Positions 45,836 through 56,010 of a stretch of DNA of 64,000 nt are shown in pieces. The number at the start of each line of letters is the position of its first letter. Position 1 is the stretch's first letter. The translations under genes and the position numbers were made by a program. The stretch comes from Incurvaria masculella. Its lineage: Eukaryota; Arthropoda; Insecta; Lepidoptera; Incurvariidae. Below the pieces are notes generated by a model, which worked only from the letters and a program-made list of their open reading frames with translations, was not told where the DNA came from and did not search any database. Location: contig OX335651.1 in NCBI GenBank assembly GCA_946894095.1, forward strand, positions 15,026,501 to 15,090,500, written 5' to 3'.

Positions 45836-46099
45836 TTTTTATGAAATCCGAAACTTTTCTTGTATCTTGTGTCGTATAAAAATCATGTGGCGATTTGAAA
45901 GTAAGCAGTCGGTTTGTCTAATTCAATTCAGTTTGCATTTGTTAATTTAAATTTAGTTTTTTTTTATTTAGGTGACATTAACTTCTTACTGAAGTAGATG
46001 ACACTTATGGAACAGTTCTGGTCACCCTCCTTCCAGCCGCATGCCCCGTTCGGTTCAACAAACACCCCGTTCCGCTAGTAAGCCGCGCCGTGCCCGCAG

Positions 46100-46288
46100 G
46101 TCATCAAACACGAGCTGAGTATGGACGGCTCGTTGGACTTCAACTTCGCCCAGCAGCAGGACGGCGACTGCGGGTTCCCCCCGCCCGCGCCCGAGCCCGC
46201 GCCCCCCGCGTCTGGCGCCGCGCACGACGACTCGCTGCGCGCGCAGCCCCGCCAGCAGTACTCCGTCGCCCCCTCCTGGGTCCACTGA
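46100..46288 (+). CDS. foxo: FoxO, last exon (C-terminus and stop)
   Basis: Acceptor GTGCCCGCAG ends at 46099 and entry is in phase 0. The exon encodes 62 residues starting VIKHELSMDGSLDFNF, the end of the FoxO transactivation motif (the DGSLDFNF signature is shared by FoxO proteins from flies to vertebrates). A Pro/Ala-rich tail follows and ends QYSVAPSWVH, with TGA at 46286-46288. The six exons join into 370 residues with every phase matching, which strongly argues for a functional gene and not a pseudogene. The intron before this exon is 461 bp. Confidence 0.94.
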   Translation, partial: VIKHELSMDGSLDFNFAQQQDGDCGFPPPAPEPAPPASGAAHDDSLRAQPRQQYSVAPSWVH

Positions 46289-46640
46289 CTCCGCTCCGTA
46301 CCCACTCCGGACCGGGAGTTCTCGCGCGTCCGCGCATCCCTAGACGCAGTTCTATTTTTGAAAGTTTAAAAATTCTATTAATGTAATGGCGAATATTGTA
46401 TTGTTGATTTCTTTACTTTTATATTTTGTTTTTATTCATTGTTGCAACAGTCGTGATCGTACTAGCGTAAAGTTTATTGTTTTGATTACATATTTTGTAA
46501 CGTTACCTCGGTTTCTATGTTAGTTACTGTCAATTAAGCTAGGTCGTCCTAGGATTATGCAATGAGCATTAGTGTTATAGCTAGGTGGAAGCTTTGTGAT
46601 ATAGATGAATAAATAGTTAATATTGAGCAGTCTGGTTCCC
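46289..46640 (+). other. Probable FoxO 3' UTR with poly(A) signal
   Basis: The first 70 bases after the stop are GC-rich, then composition drops sharply to AT-rich. An AATAAA hexamer lies at 46608-46613 with T/G-rich sequence after it. The end point is an estimate. Long FoxO 3' UTRs are common, so a more distal site is possible. Confidence 0.45.
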
Positions 46641-47850
46641 AGGAGGGTGCGAACGTAGTCAGGAAAGCCGGGTGAAAGGTGAATATACTTTTTAATATTT
46701 CTATATGTGTGGTTCATAAATTACGTAACTCATTATTTGTACTCTTAGGACTTCCCCTCCATCTCCTTATGTAACATTTCGTGAGCAACGAAACCTTGGA
46801 CCCCCCTCTCTCCTTTGGTGTTGCGTAACGTTTTTGGCAGGTCCTTAGCAGTGAAAAAAACTACGTTTGTATAAAACTTGGTTCATTTATAATATCCCCC
46901 ATTTTTTTATTATAAACCATTCCGTTTTATGATATAAGTGTTTTAATATAGACAATCAGATGCCCAAACTAATTGCTTTTAAAGAAGAACCCACTCACGT
47001 AAATACGTGTGTTCAATGTTTATGTGTAATACATATTTAGTGTTCAATATGTTTATAATGAATGGTACCAGATTTTCTTTTAATAATTTCGCTATCCTTC
47101 CGCTATACGGATGAATTTATCAATTGTATGTTCATGGCCAAATCCGAAACTATAAGAAACCCTGAAAGCAGTCATGAGGCCGATTTTGATAAAAACTAAA
47201 GGTTTATTAATAATAATATTTTTGGAAAAATATTTTTTTAGTCGGCAACCGAGCTCGCCTATTATGAGAAAAATATGCATTCTGTATTATTGCACCAGTC
47301 TTTTTATTTATTTATTGTTTCTTAATTTTCGTGCCGGTTTTCTAGATTCTGTGCAAGCTCAAAACCATCCAGTCCGTATTCTCGCGCCGAGATCTCTCAT
47401 CAGCTCATTCTGGCTCATAAAAGGTGACTGTAGCGTCGCCATGGGCCCGCGTCGCGTTGTCAAGTAATAACCTGTTCCGTCAGAATATTGGCGGTATAAA
47501 ATAAATGAGGCGCGGGGCGCTGGTGTTGCCACCGAGCGGGCGTTTTTACCGCCGCGTCGTAATAAAATGGCGCGCGGAGGAATCCGCGAATATTCTCGAT
47601 TCGAGGCTCGGCGCCGCGCCGTGCGTCATTTATTAGCGTTTGTGACGCAAAAAGGTTCATTGACGTAAAGCTGTTTAGCAGAGATTGACGTCTCGATTTT
47701 CTGGTTAGCACTTCGAATTCGGACTTTCTTCGTATTTGCGATTTTACCACAACAATGTGGGCCATCGACTTATTAACTCAATAGACTAATAACTAATCAA
47801 AACCTTTCTTCACATATTATACATCCGCACCATCTGTTAACGTTATAAAC
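46640..47850. other. Gene-poor DNA downstream of FoxO
   Basis: AT-rich to 47330; 47370-47760 is more GC-rich. No gene or element recognised. Confidence 0.5.
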
Positions 47851-47864
47851 TGTTTACACACCTT

Positions 47865-48711
47865 TTGAGATTGCCGCGGTCGTTAGACATGTTTGAAAAA
47901 TGTTACGGCTTTTCACGCGGCAGGAAGAGACATTCTCCGACGTTTCGAGCTAATACCACCCATCCAATACGCCGAAAGACGAAAGGCATTCTTGCCATAT
48001 GTAAAGGGAGTAACAGAGATCATTGGGCGTAAGCTGAAAAAACTGCAGATTGGTACAGTTTTCATACCTATAAAAAAGGTCTCACAAGTTTTACGCTCAG
48101 TGAAAGATCAGCTCCCCTTGCAGTCTCCTGGAGTGTACAAAATTCCATGTTTCTGTGGGAAATATTATATTGGGCAAACAAAGCGAAGTGTTGCGACACG
48201 GGTTACGGAACACATTCGAGCAGTAAAGAAGAAGGACTCCGCGAAGTCAACTATATGTGAGCATAGCGAATCAGGACCAAATCACTGGATACGTTTCGAT
48301 CAGGTTGGCATAATCGCGGCCGAAAAACCAACTATACCAAGATTAGTCCGAGAAGCTATCGAAATTAAGAAGCACAGCAACTTCAATCGAGAAGACTCAT
48401 TTAAGCTCTCTGCAATTTGGAACCCCGTGCTTCAGCCACTTAGAAGGGGCCAAGGAGACGATAATATCGGCGACGATATTGTCAGCTCATATTGCCTGTC
48501 GTCTGAAGTTCGGACCGCAGCCAAACACATTTCCGCTTCCGCCCCCACTCACAGCTACGATTTACGACCACGGCGAGCCTAGCGGTCACCTCAGTCGTCT
48601 GCTGCGCACGAGGGCGGAGGATGCCTCCTTGACAACGGGCTGAATAATTAGCTCGAAACGTCGGAGAATGTCTCTTCATGCTGCGTGAAAAGCCGTAACA
48701 TTTCTCAAACA
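47865..48711 (+). mobile_element. Truncated Penelope-like element bounded by inverted repeats and a 14-bp direct repeat
   Basis: A 66-bp near-perfect inverted repeat sits at 47888-47953 and 48648-48713 (four mismatches by eye). A 14-bp direct repeat TGTTTACACACCTT flanks it at 47851-47864 and 48712-48725, consistent with a target duplication. On the left, 23 bp lie between the direct repeat and the inverted repeat; on the right they touch. Penelope-like elements are known for inverted or partial terminal repeats and a short tail, which this resembles. Confidence 0.82.
47893..48582 (+). CDS. Penelope-like element fragment: GIY-YIG endonuclease domain
   Basis: This is a 229-codon open frame with no ATG start; the first codon is TTG and the first ~20 residues come from the flanking inverted repeat. 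Residues 30-78 (RKAFLPYVKGVTE, then KTVF-like and LRSVKDQLP) match the linker between RT and nuclease in Penelope-like elements. The nuclease follows: GVYKI (80-84), CFC (86-88), YYIG (91-94), an arginine-rich helix with R103, ICEH (121-124), REAIEI with E157 as candidate catalytic glutamate, and FNREDSF (164-170). The CxC and CxH residues fit the zinc-binding insert typical of these nucleases. The reverse transcriptase that should precede it is absent. The reading frame is intact, which suggests a recent insertion or some constraint. It is not a host gene in origin. Confidence 0.85.
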   Translation: MKNVTAFHAAGRDILRRFELIPPIQYAERRKAFLPYVKGVTEIIGRKLKKLQIGTVFIPIKKVSQVLRSVKDQLPLQSPGVYKIPCFCGKYYIGQTKRSVATRVTEHIRAVKKKDSAKSTICEHSESGPNHWIRFDQVGIIAAEKPTIPRLVREAIEIKKHSNFNREDSFKLSAIWNPVLQPLRRGQGDDNIGDDIVSSYCLSSEVRTAAKHISASAPTHSYDLRPRRA

Positions 48712-48725
48712 TGTTTACACACCTT

Positions 48726-50100
48726 AAGTTCAATAGTCTTATTAAGAATAGAATAGAAAAAAAACACACACAATTAAAAATGTGAATGAAAACCCACGAA
48801 AACTACAACCCGCTTCGTTTTGCATCTTTGTACTGTTAGCGTGGACTCTTCCCCCTTTTTTCTATGGTGGAGTGCAGAATCTCTGGTTATAGATAATTTT
48901 AAAATTAAAATATATTCGTCCTCATTTTTCGCCTGAAGAAGAAAGAAAACAGATCTACAATAACCTTAACTGTAATTCTAACCAGAGATTGTGTACTCCA
49001 GCCTTTGATCATCTGTATCTCTCGTTCCCTCTGGGAGAACCGGTACCAACGTCACAGCGTGTTTACACGATCTATCTCGCTCATGCTTCAATGCGCGATA
49101 AATAAACATCGCGCTGCGCGGTCGCATTTAGCAAACGTCGCCGCGTTCCGTATATTGATTGATACTTCTAATTTTATCAATGTTTGCATCTAAATAATTC
49201 TCCCTTGATCTCAGATAAGGAACTGCATATTTTTTTCGGTTCCGTTTTTATACTTTTTTACTGCTTTCGGCGTTTAGTCTGAATAAACTGCTGTGATTGC
49301 GGTGTCTGTTCAGTCCACCGCAAACTGAAATATGCTACGCAGTTGGTAAACGGGGCAAATCTGATGGCGCATATTGTAGTCATATATCATTGATATGTAC
49401 ACTATAGTCTGTAAAATATAGCTTGGGTCTAGAAACAGCTGTCAGAGGGGCAACCCTAGAGCTGGGACGAGGATTACATAAAAATAGCATAATTATCAAT
49501 TATCGATATTTGGAATTAAGTAAAATGAAACAAGATAAAAGACACAGTTTGTGATGTCAAAGTAAACATCGCGCTCTAAATCTTGTTGACTACTTTCTTC
49601 TAGGGTAACATTTTCACATTCATTGTTTTTTTTTATTTGATTTGATCATTGTGACCAACTTGACTATTTTTATTTTTATTTGATGTTATTGTTAGAATGT
49701 TAAATGATTGATTTTTTTGCTATTGAAAATATTGACAAGTAATATTAACGATCACCAATGACAATGTTTTATTATATGTGTGTTACTTTGTGTTATGCTA
49801 AATAAATACAATACAATACATTGTGCATGTAAAAAAGGTAAATGGATGCCAGATCCTTTAGTCAGACCGCTGGACGCAATAATTAATGTAAACAGTCTTA
49901 AAATTACAAAAAAAATCTTACAGATTGTTTAAAGTTTATCGAACTTGAAATGGTTATTTTATGGTTACATATTTTGAATTAACCATGTTTTACGATTGAC
50001 GTTGCATGAAATATTAATTTAAAAACTATTGACTCCCTCGCGAGTCTGTCTTTGCATAGCTTAAAACTGACTTAATGTTCACCGCGCACCTTTCAACAGA
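48726..50100. other. No gene recognised
   Basis: AT-rich DNA downstream of the Penelope-like element, without identifiable features. Confidence 0.5.
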
Positions 50101-50104
50101 ATCC

Positions 50105-50345
50105 TATTCTTTTTCTCATTTGATACTTGCTTAACCTTTTAGGTCTTGTCACACAAAAAAATTGTGACATTTTTAACAACTGGCTCGACAAAAAAATCAT
50201 CGAAGATGTTCACAAAATTTCACGAGAATCGGTTGATAAATGCAACCGTAGAGAAGAACAGCCGGATAGGCTGACGCCAGACAGATATACAAAATATGTT
50301 TTGCCCCAGCTGAAACGGATACCTTATGATTAGTTTTCGAATTTT
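50105..50345 (+). mobile_element. LINE-like 3' tail
   Basis: CACAAAATTTCACGAGAATC then GGTTGATAAATGCAACCGTA followed by an A/T-rich end. This is the usual 'hold the phrase and add a tail' layout of LINE 3' UTRs; assignment is tentative. Confidence 0.45.
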
Positions 50346-50820
50346 ATTTTTATTTTTATTTATTTATTAATAGGTTCACAAACAGAGTAGTACACAGGAT
50401 ACACTGAGAATCACAAACGGCATTTAAAAAAATGTGCACACTCCACTGGTAGTGAACACAACATGCATAAAAACAAACTAAACATAGAACAAATAGGTTA
50501 TAAATCTGTTACATAACATTTACATTTAAATTCAGAGGTCTCTGAAAAATTTACATTTCAAACACAAAAAAAACTTTTACAAAAATTAAATTAAATTAAA
50601 AAGAAAAAGTTAAAGTTAAAAAGAAAAGAATAAAGTTAAATACTATTTTAGCGAGTTAATTTTTTTTAGAGATGTTAACGGTCCTGCGAATATATCGCAA
50701 CTATCCCGCCATTCGTAATCGGCCAAAAAGGTTAATTTTTTTCGATTATTTAAATTTGCAATATCGATAAATTCAAATCTGGGTTAATATGACCCGAGGG
50801 ACGTCACTATTTGCGCCCTC

Positions 50821-51000
50821 ATTAAAGTATGACATTAATTCGCGTACATATCTTGTTGTTAAAAATACAAAACATGATATGCATGATTTCGATGACAGTT
50901 ATCATGCCCTCCTATCAATAAAGTATGACATTAATTCGCGTAAATTTTGTTGTTATACAGAAATTTGATACGCGTGATTTCGATGACAGCTATATTTTGC
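50821..51000 (+). repeat. Tandem duplication of about 97 bp
   Basis: AAAGTATGACATTAATTCGC at 50824 and 50921, each followed about 65 bp later by GTGATTTCGATGACAG or CATGATTTCGATGACAG. Confidence 0.8.
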
Positions 51001-51009
51001 GTACTAGGG

Positions 51010-52275
51010 GATCGGATTTTCCCTGTTATATTGGGACCTCCGAACGGGGCGGGGCGAGTGAAATCAAAGTCTTTCCCGCACTCATTTGGCCTCCGATCGT
51101 CGAACTGTGCAGCTTCTTTGCCTCTAAAGAAACGTCAATGGTGAATAAATGAAATCGTCTCGTGCGCCCTCCTTAGACTTACTACGTAAAGCTCTTGTTC
51201 GCCGGGCCTCATTGTTTGAGCTGTTTATTATTTTCTTTGTGCTTAAAATTTGGAGGTATTCTAAAACTAGACGTCTTTTAAAACTGATATTTTTTCACCA
51301 AAAGACATTGGGACCTTTACTATGGAAGAAATCCCCAAGACGCCGACGGGCAAATATGGAACATTCGTTCCGCGCGGATCTCCGTTTCTGCTTGGGCAAA
51401 AATGCTTTCGCTTATCTGTCCAGCTGGTCCACTAACTCTACACGTCGCATTTTTCAACAGATTCTCGTGAAAAATTGTGAGCAGCTTCGATAATTATATT
51501 GATCTTTTTTGTCGAGCCAATCTTAGAAAAAATTTAATCATTTTTGATAATGTCAAATGTTTAAAAAGACAGAATCTAGAAAGATAGAGTGAAAAAGTGA
51601 AAAAACTTTAAAATAAGGTCTCGTTACGCAAACTAATATGTGACAATATTATGTTTGCATCGTATGTGTGGATTCCGGCGCTTATTTATTTATTTATTTA
51701 TTTATTCATTAAAAATTCAACAGCGTATTATTAGCATCACATTAATCTACGAAAATTATCTAAAAACTAGCCAATTATAGAATTATATCGCTCGAAATTT
51801 TAGTATAACGATGAACATATTAGGGTGTGTGTGTGTGAGGGAGTGTTATCACCTGAGTTCCATAAGGACGTAAGTAAAACAACATTTCATTTTATTCAAA
51901 TATAAGTACAACGAATTTCGAAAATCAAAAAGTAAATTTATAGATTTATGGTCGAGCCAAAATTTAAAGACAAAACTGTCAAACCCCGATGCTTTGACTG
52001 CTCAAAGGGGAAAATATGCTTAAAAATCGTAAAAAAGTTTGAACAAAGAATTGGAGCCTCTCATAAATATAAATATGTGTTTAAAATACAACTAAACAAT
52101 CAATCTAACTTTTATCTTATTAAAATTTCAAAATAAGTTGTAGTTATATTTCTAAATAATAAAATTTGCTTTCACTTATTATGGAACTGAATTCAATCAG
52201 GTGCTAACACCCCTTAAATTAATGCAAGTGATCTCACTGCTTTTCCTTCTGTACATTGCATGCGTGCTTCCGTAT
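51010..52275. other. No gene recognised; microsatellites
   Basis: (TTTA)n at 51679-51706 and (GT)n at 51825-51836. The rest is AT-rich. Confidence 0.5.
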
Positions 52276-52277
52276 AT

Positions 52278-52450
52278 CGTCTTCCTGAATTACTAGGTGG
52301 TAGAGTCCCGCCCAGGTTCGTACTATCCCATTGATTGAATCATGTTAGAAGCGACAATTAAAATTGTCCGTGTTTTTCATCCAATTAAATATAATCGTGC
52401 AATTAAAAGAGGCTCCTGGCATGGCAGCTGGTTCCCACGAGGTGTGTTGA
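52278..52450 (+). mobile_element. SINE family B, tail copy
   Basis: ACTAGGTGGTAGAGTCCCGC, TTCATCCAATTAAATATAAT and CCTGGCATGGCAGCTGGTTC. The head is missing. Confidence 0.65.
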
Positions 52451-53165
52451 GATAATATAAAGATTGAGAATGTTAAAATCGAGTACACGCATAATGATCA
52501 TAGTTCGCTAGCACTAAAAGCGCCGACATAATCGTGGGTTTTACAAAGAAATATCGAAAGTGATTGATTGGAACATTCGCAGATGATAAGATAGTTTTGT
52601 AATGGATCACATGTATCGATTATCTTGTGTTATTACAAAATCAATTTTTCATCTTAGCGAGTCGCATAATCGACATTTCTATGGGCTCGTTGGATGGCGT
52701 ATGCCTCTATACTTTACAAATACTTTTTACGTTTTTGTTAATGAGGTGTGGTATTAACGCTGAAATATAAAAGTAAACTTTTTAACTTTAAACATTGTCT
52801 AAAATTATGTTTATATGTATTTGCGCTATGTTCACGTAGTGCAGATGTATAATTAGCTGATTTAAAGATATCATAACTTGGAAATTAACATTTTCTATTA
52901 GTGGCGCAATCTTTAAAAATTAGTGAAGACTCTTTTTAATGCTTCCAATTTCTTGTATTGAGTTGGGTATTTAATTTAAGTAAATTACTTTTAAAACATT
53001 TGATCTCATTTCGAAAACGATTTTTTTTTCATGGATATTTCTCAGCAAATTAGAACCACATTTTCGCGATGCACGCTGATGTACAGGCGTTCCCCTCAAG
53101 GATTACAGGGGTTTACCATGATAAGTCAACTCGCCGGGTAAATACCAGGTGAATAAAGTGATTAA

Positions 53166-53306
53166 GCCTGGTTTTCACCAACTGTCGTTTTATTTTAATT
53201 GAAACTAAAATGCTGATTATCTTGTACTGTTATTAATTTCAAGCTGCTAAGAAAGGCCCTTATTATGTGGCGATTAAGCTATTCAGCAGTAGGTGAAAAA
53301 GACCCT
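53166..53306. mobile_element. MITE family T4, short copy
   Basis: TTAA at 53162-53165, then GCCTGGTTTTCACC pairing with GGTGAAAAAGACCC at the other end (followed by TAAA). The interior (AGCTGCTAAGAAAGGCCCTT, TGTGGCGATTAAGCT) matches 61955-62000. Confidence 0.6.
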
Positions 53307-53389
53307 AAATCGAACGTTTAGTTGGGCTAACTGTCAAAAGACTTTCGGCCAAGTGAAGTGATATTTAGCCCTTGGCATGGTACTAAATT

Positions 53390-53545
53390 AATTAATCATG
53401 GACATCCTGCTTCCGACGAATGTCACGACCAATACTTTTTCAGATTATTTTCAAAATCTGATTACAATGCTTCAAATGTAAATGTCGCTGAAACTCAAAT
53501 TAATGGGATAACGGTATTGTCGTATTCATTGAACACATAAAAATA
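53390..53545. repeat. Dispersed repeat shared with 20.3-20.5 kb
   Basis: Same-orientation half from ATCTGATTACAA to GTATTGTCGTATTCAT. The first half, GGACATCCTGCTTCCGACGA, is inverted relative to the other copy. Confidence 0.5.
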
Positions 53546-53849
53546 ATGGTACTAAATGACACTAAACGTCAGATTTAATCGCCTGTTCACCTGCTATTCA
53601 CCCAGCGAGTTAACTCACCATGGTAACAGCTCTATTCCGGACGCTCATAAGTCGCTCTCTTTGTCATAGTAATAATAATTATAATTAGATCTCGATTCGG
53701 AGCCGCCCGTGCGTCGCGGGCGTAATTAAATTTCCCCATTGAACGGGTCCCACTCGCGGCGTAATGAGCGTCAACGCGGACCGCCCATTAATCAAATCGT
53801 TTTCAGGGCGAGTTGGCTCTCAGTTCGCCGTTGCACGTCAAAAAAACAC

Positions 53850-54157
53850 AAAAACCGGCCAAGTATGAGTCGGACTCGCACACGAAGGGTTCCGTACCGT
53901 CGTACAAGATTTTAAAAAATATCACGTTTTTTGTATGGGGGCTTCCATATTTTTTTTATTTTCAAATTTTACCTATTTGTTTTTATAGCGGCAAAATGAA
54001 TACACACTCAGTAAAAATTACGGTTCACCTACCTATTACGGTTCATGGACACATCCCTGTGACGGACGGACCGACGGACGAACGGACGGACGGACGGACA
54101 GTCGAGGCTTAGTAATAGGGTTCCGTTAGCACCCTTTGGGTACGGAACCCTAAAAAG
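53850..54157 (+). mobile_element. Interspersed repeat family A, copy 10
   Basis: AAAACCGGCCAAGTATGAGT to GGGTACGGAACCCTAAAAA, with (GACG)n at 54061-54100. Confidence 0.9.
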
Positions 54158-54300
54158 GATAAAAAAAGGCGATCGCAAGACGGACGCTAGATTAAGCGGC
54201 GTGTGGTAATGACTTGTTTTCGGGGTTAAGATGAAATCGTCCCCGGTAATGAATCGTTATGCGGGCGGTGACGTGAAACGGATTTCGCACAGCTCCCGTG

Positions 54301-54475
54301 GACCTATTCTTGGAGTTCCGTGCTCAGGAAACACGAATCTTTCAGTCGAAAAAACCTTTCATTTGTGAAAACCGACGGAAAACCTTGAATCATTGAAATA
54401 CCGCGCTCCGGAATATTTCCGTCGAGATAAAAACGCTATAAAAGCTCAAATAAAAAGTTCACGATTCCTGAGAAT
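54301..54475. mobile_element. Palindromic MITE, family P, copy 2
   Basis: CCTATTCTTGGAGTTCCGTG then CTCAGGAA, and the interior CCTTGAATCATTGAAAT-CCGC-CTCCGGAA. Right arm reduced to ATTCCTGAG. As at 12.6 kb it lies within about 150 bp of a family A copy. Confidence 0.65.
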
Positions 54476-54689
54476 TGAATTGCAACAATAGGGCTGCAGG
54501 TATTTTCAGGAGTATTTATTCTGTTTTTTTTTATTCCAAAGGTTATTTATTTAGTTACTGTAAAATAGAACTGATCATATGTTTGTCGGTATATCAATTT
54601 GATTTTCTGAGGATACTATGTATTTTTTTACGTTCTGGACATACCACACCCACCGTCACATAAGCCAAATACTCTACACTTTTGAATGA

Positions 54690-54935
54690 GTTAAGTGTTA
54701 TTCCAGGACCATCCCTTTATGCTCTCTCCATAAAGGGATGCATTGAACTGGATGTAAAACACGGACAATTCTTTCGACCACCTTTTCATTTTCATCCAAT
54801 GCGATGTGGCCAACCTGGGCGGCTGGACCTTGTTAATTCCTATATTTTTCTGCATTAGGTGTACCCACACTCTTGGATTCCTTTTTGTAACGTGAAGGGA
54901 ACTTACAGATTTACATGCACTCCGAACCATGGAAC
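54690..54935 (-). mobile_element. SINE family B, tail copy
   Basis: Reverse: CATTGAACTGGATGTAAAAC, CATCCAATGCGATGTGGCCA and CTCCGAACCATGG. Confidence 0.6.
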
Positions 54936-55129
54936 CGCATACGTGACTAAATGAACATTGTTTTGTATTCGTCGTAGAGACAAAAACGCAATTCGAATAA
55001 ATAAAACGAGTGTTCCTATAAAATCCGTTCTTGCATTGAATATCATTGCAGTACTCGCTTTTGGCTGGTAGACATGTTTCTATAGTTTTAATGTCAAAAT
55101 TAATTGAAACATTACCAAAAACAGACTAT

Positions 55130-56010
55130 TTAGATCAGGAGGTCGCGACAAAAATGGTAACGATAACGTAAATGGCTGAAACTGGGTTCACAGGATAAAG
55201 ACCAACCCTGTGAAGCTAAATGTGTCAGTCTGCCTGTGCCAAGTGGTTGCGTTACCTAGATAATGCGCCTGAAAAAGTAGTTATCGTTACAACAAAAATA
55301 TATGAGAAGGTAAATGTCGGTCTGGTCTTGGATGGGTGACCATTAGACCGTTGAGAGAGGGTGGCCGTGGTTCGGATTCCACGTTAAACTGTAGGTCCCC
55401 TTCCTTACTTACTAGGTGGTAGGGTTAATCCCGCCCGGGTTGGTACCATCGCATTGAATGAACGATGGTCGAAGCGGCAATGAAAATTGTCCGTGTTTTC
55501 CATCCAGTTCAATGTAGCCGAGCAATATAAGGAAGGTCCTGGCATGGCACCTAGTTCCCATGTGGTGTGTTGGGTTAATACCATGACAGAAGGTGTGGTA
55601 TTAGCCATCATGTCCAGTCACATAAAAAAAAAATGGCTGCAAATTATGCAGCATGAAAGTATCAGTACATACTAAGTTTGTAATACCAAATCTGAACAAA
55701 TCCTTGTTTGCATTTCGTAGTTATAGGCAATTTAGGTTACAGATATAACTTAACGTATATTTAAGTATTTAATTGAAAAACCGACTGATTATTGTTGTAT
55801 AATTATTTGGTATCAATATTCCAAGACCATCAGCATATTCATCAGCAGGTACATAACAACTTCTACTTTATATAGCCAATCTAGATAACGCAACCATTTG
55901 GCGCAGGCAGACTGACTTATTTAGCATCGGAGGGTTGGTCTCTAACATGTGAACCCAGATTCAGCCATTTACCTTATCGTGACCAAAAATGTCGTGACCT
56001 CCCGGAATAA
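55130..56010. mobile_element. Foldback element with ~140-bp inverted arms and a nested SINE
   Basis: Arms 55130-55272 and 55868-56010 are reverse complements (GTAAATGGCTGAAACTGGGT, CAGTCTGCCTG-GCCAA-TGG, TTGCGTTA-CTAGAT). The 600 bp between them hold the family B SINE at 55317-55632 and AT-rich DNA. No ORF of note. Confidence 0.8.
55317..55632 (+). mobile_element. SINE family B with truncated 5S head
   Basis: Begins inside the 5S-like region (GGTCTGGTCTTGGATGGGTG-ACC) and is then nearly identical to the copy at 41.2 kb through to the A-run. Confidence 0.85.

Noticed and set aside
47893..48582. Host GIY-YIG gene such as a SLX1 homologue
   Set aside because: Linker sequence, inverted ends and target duplication are those of a Penelope-like element; no RING domain or introns.
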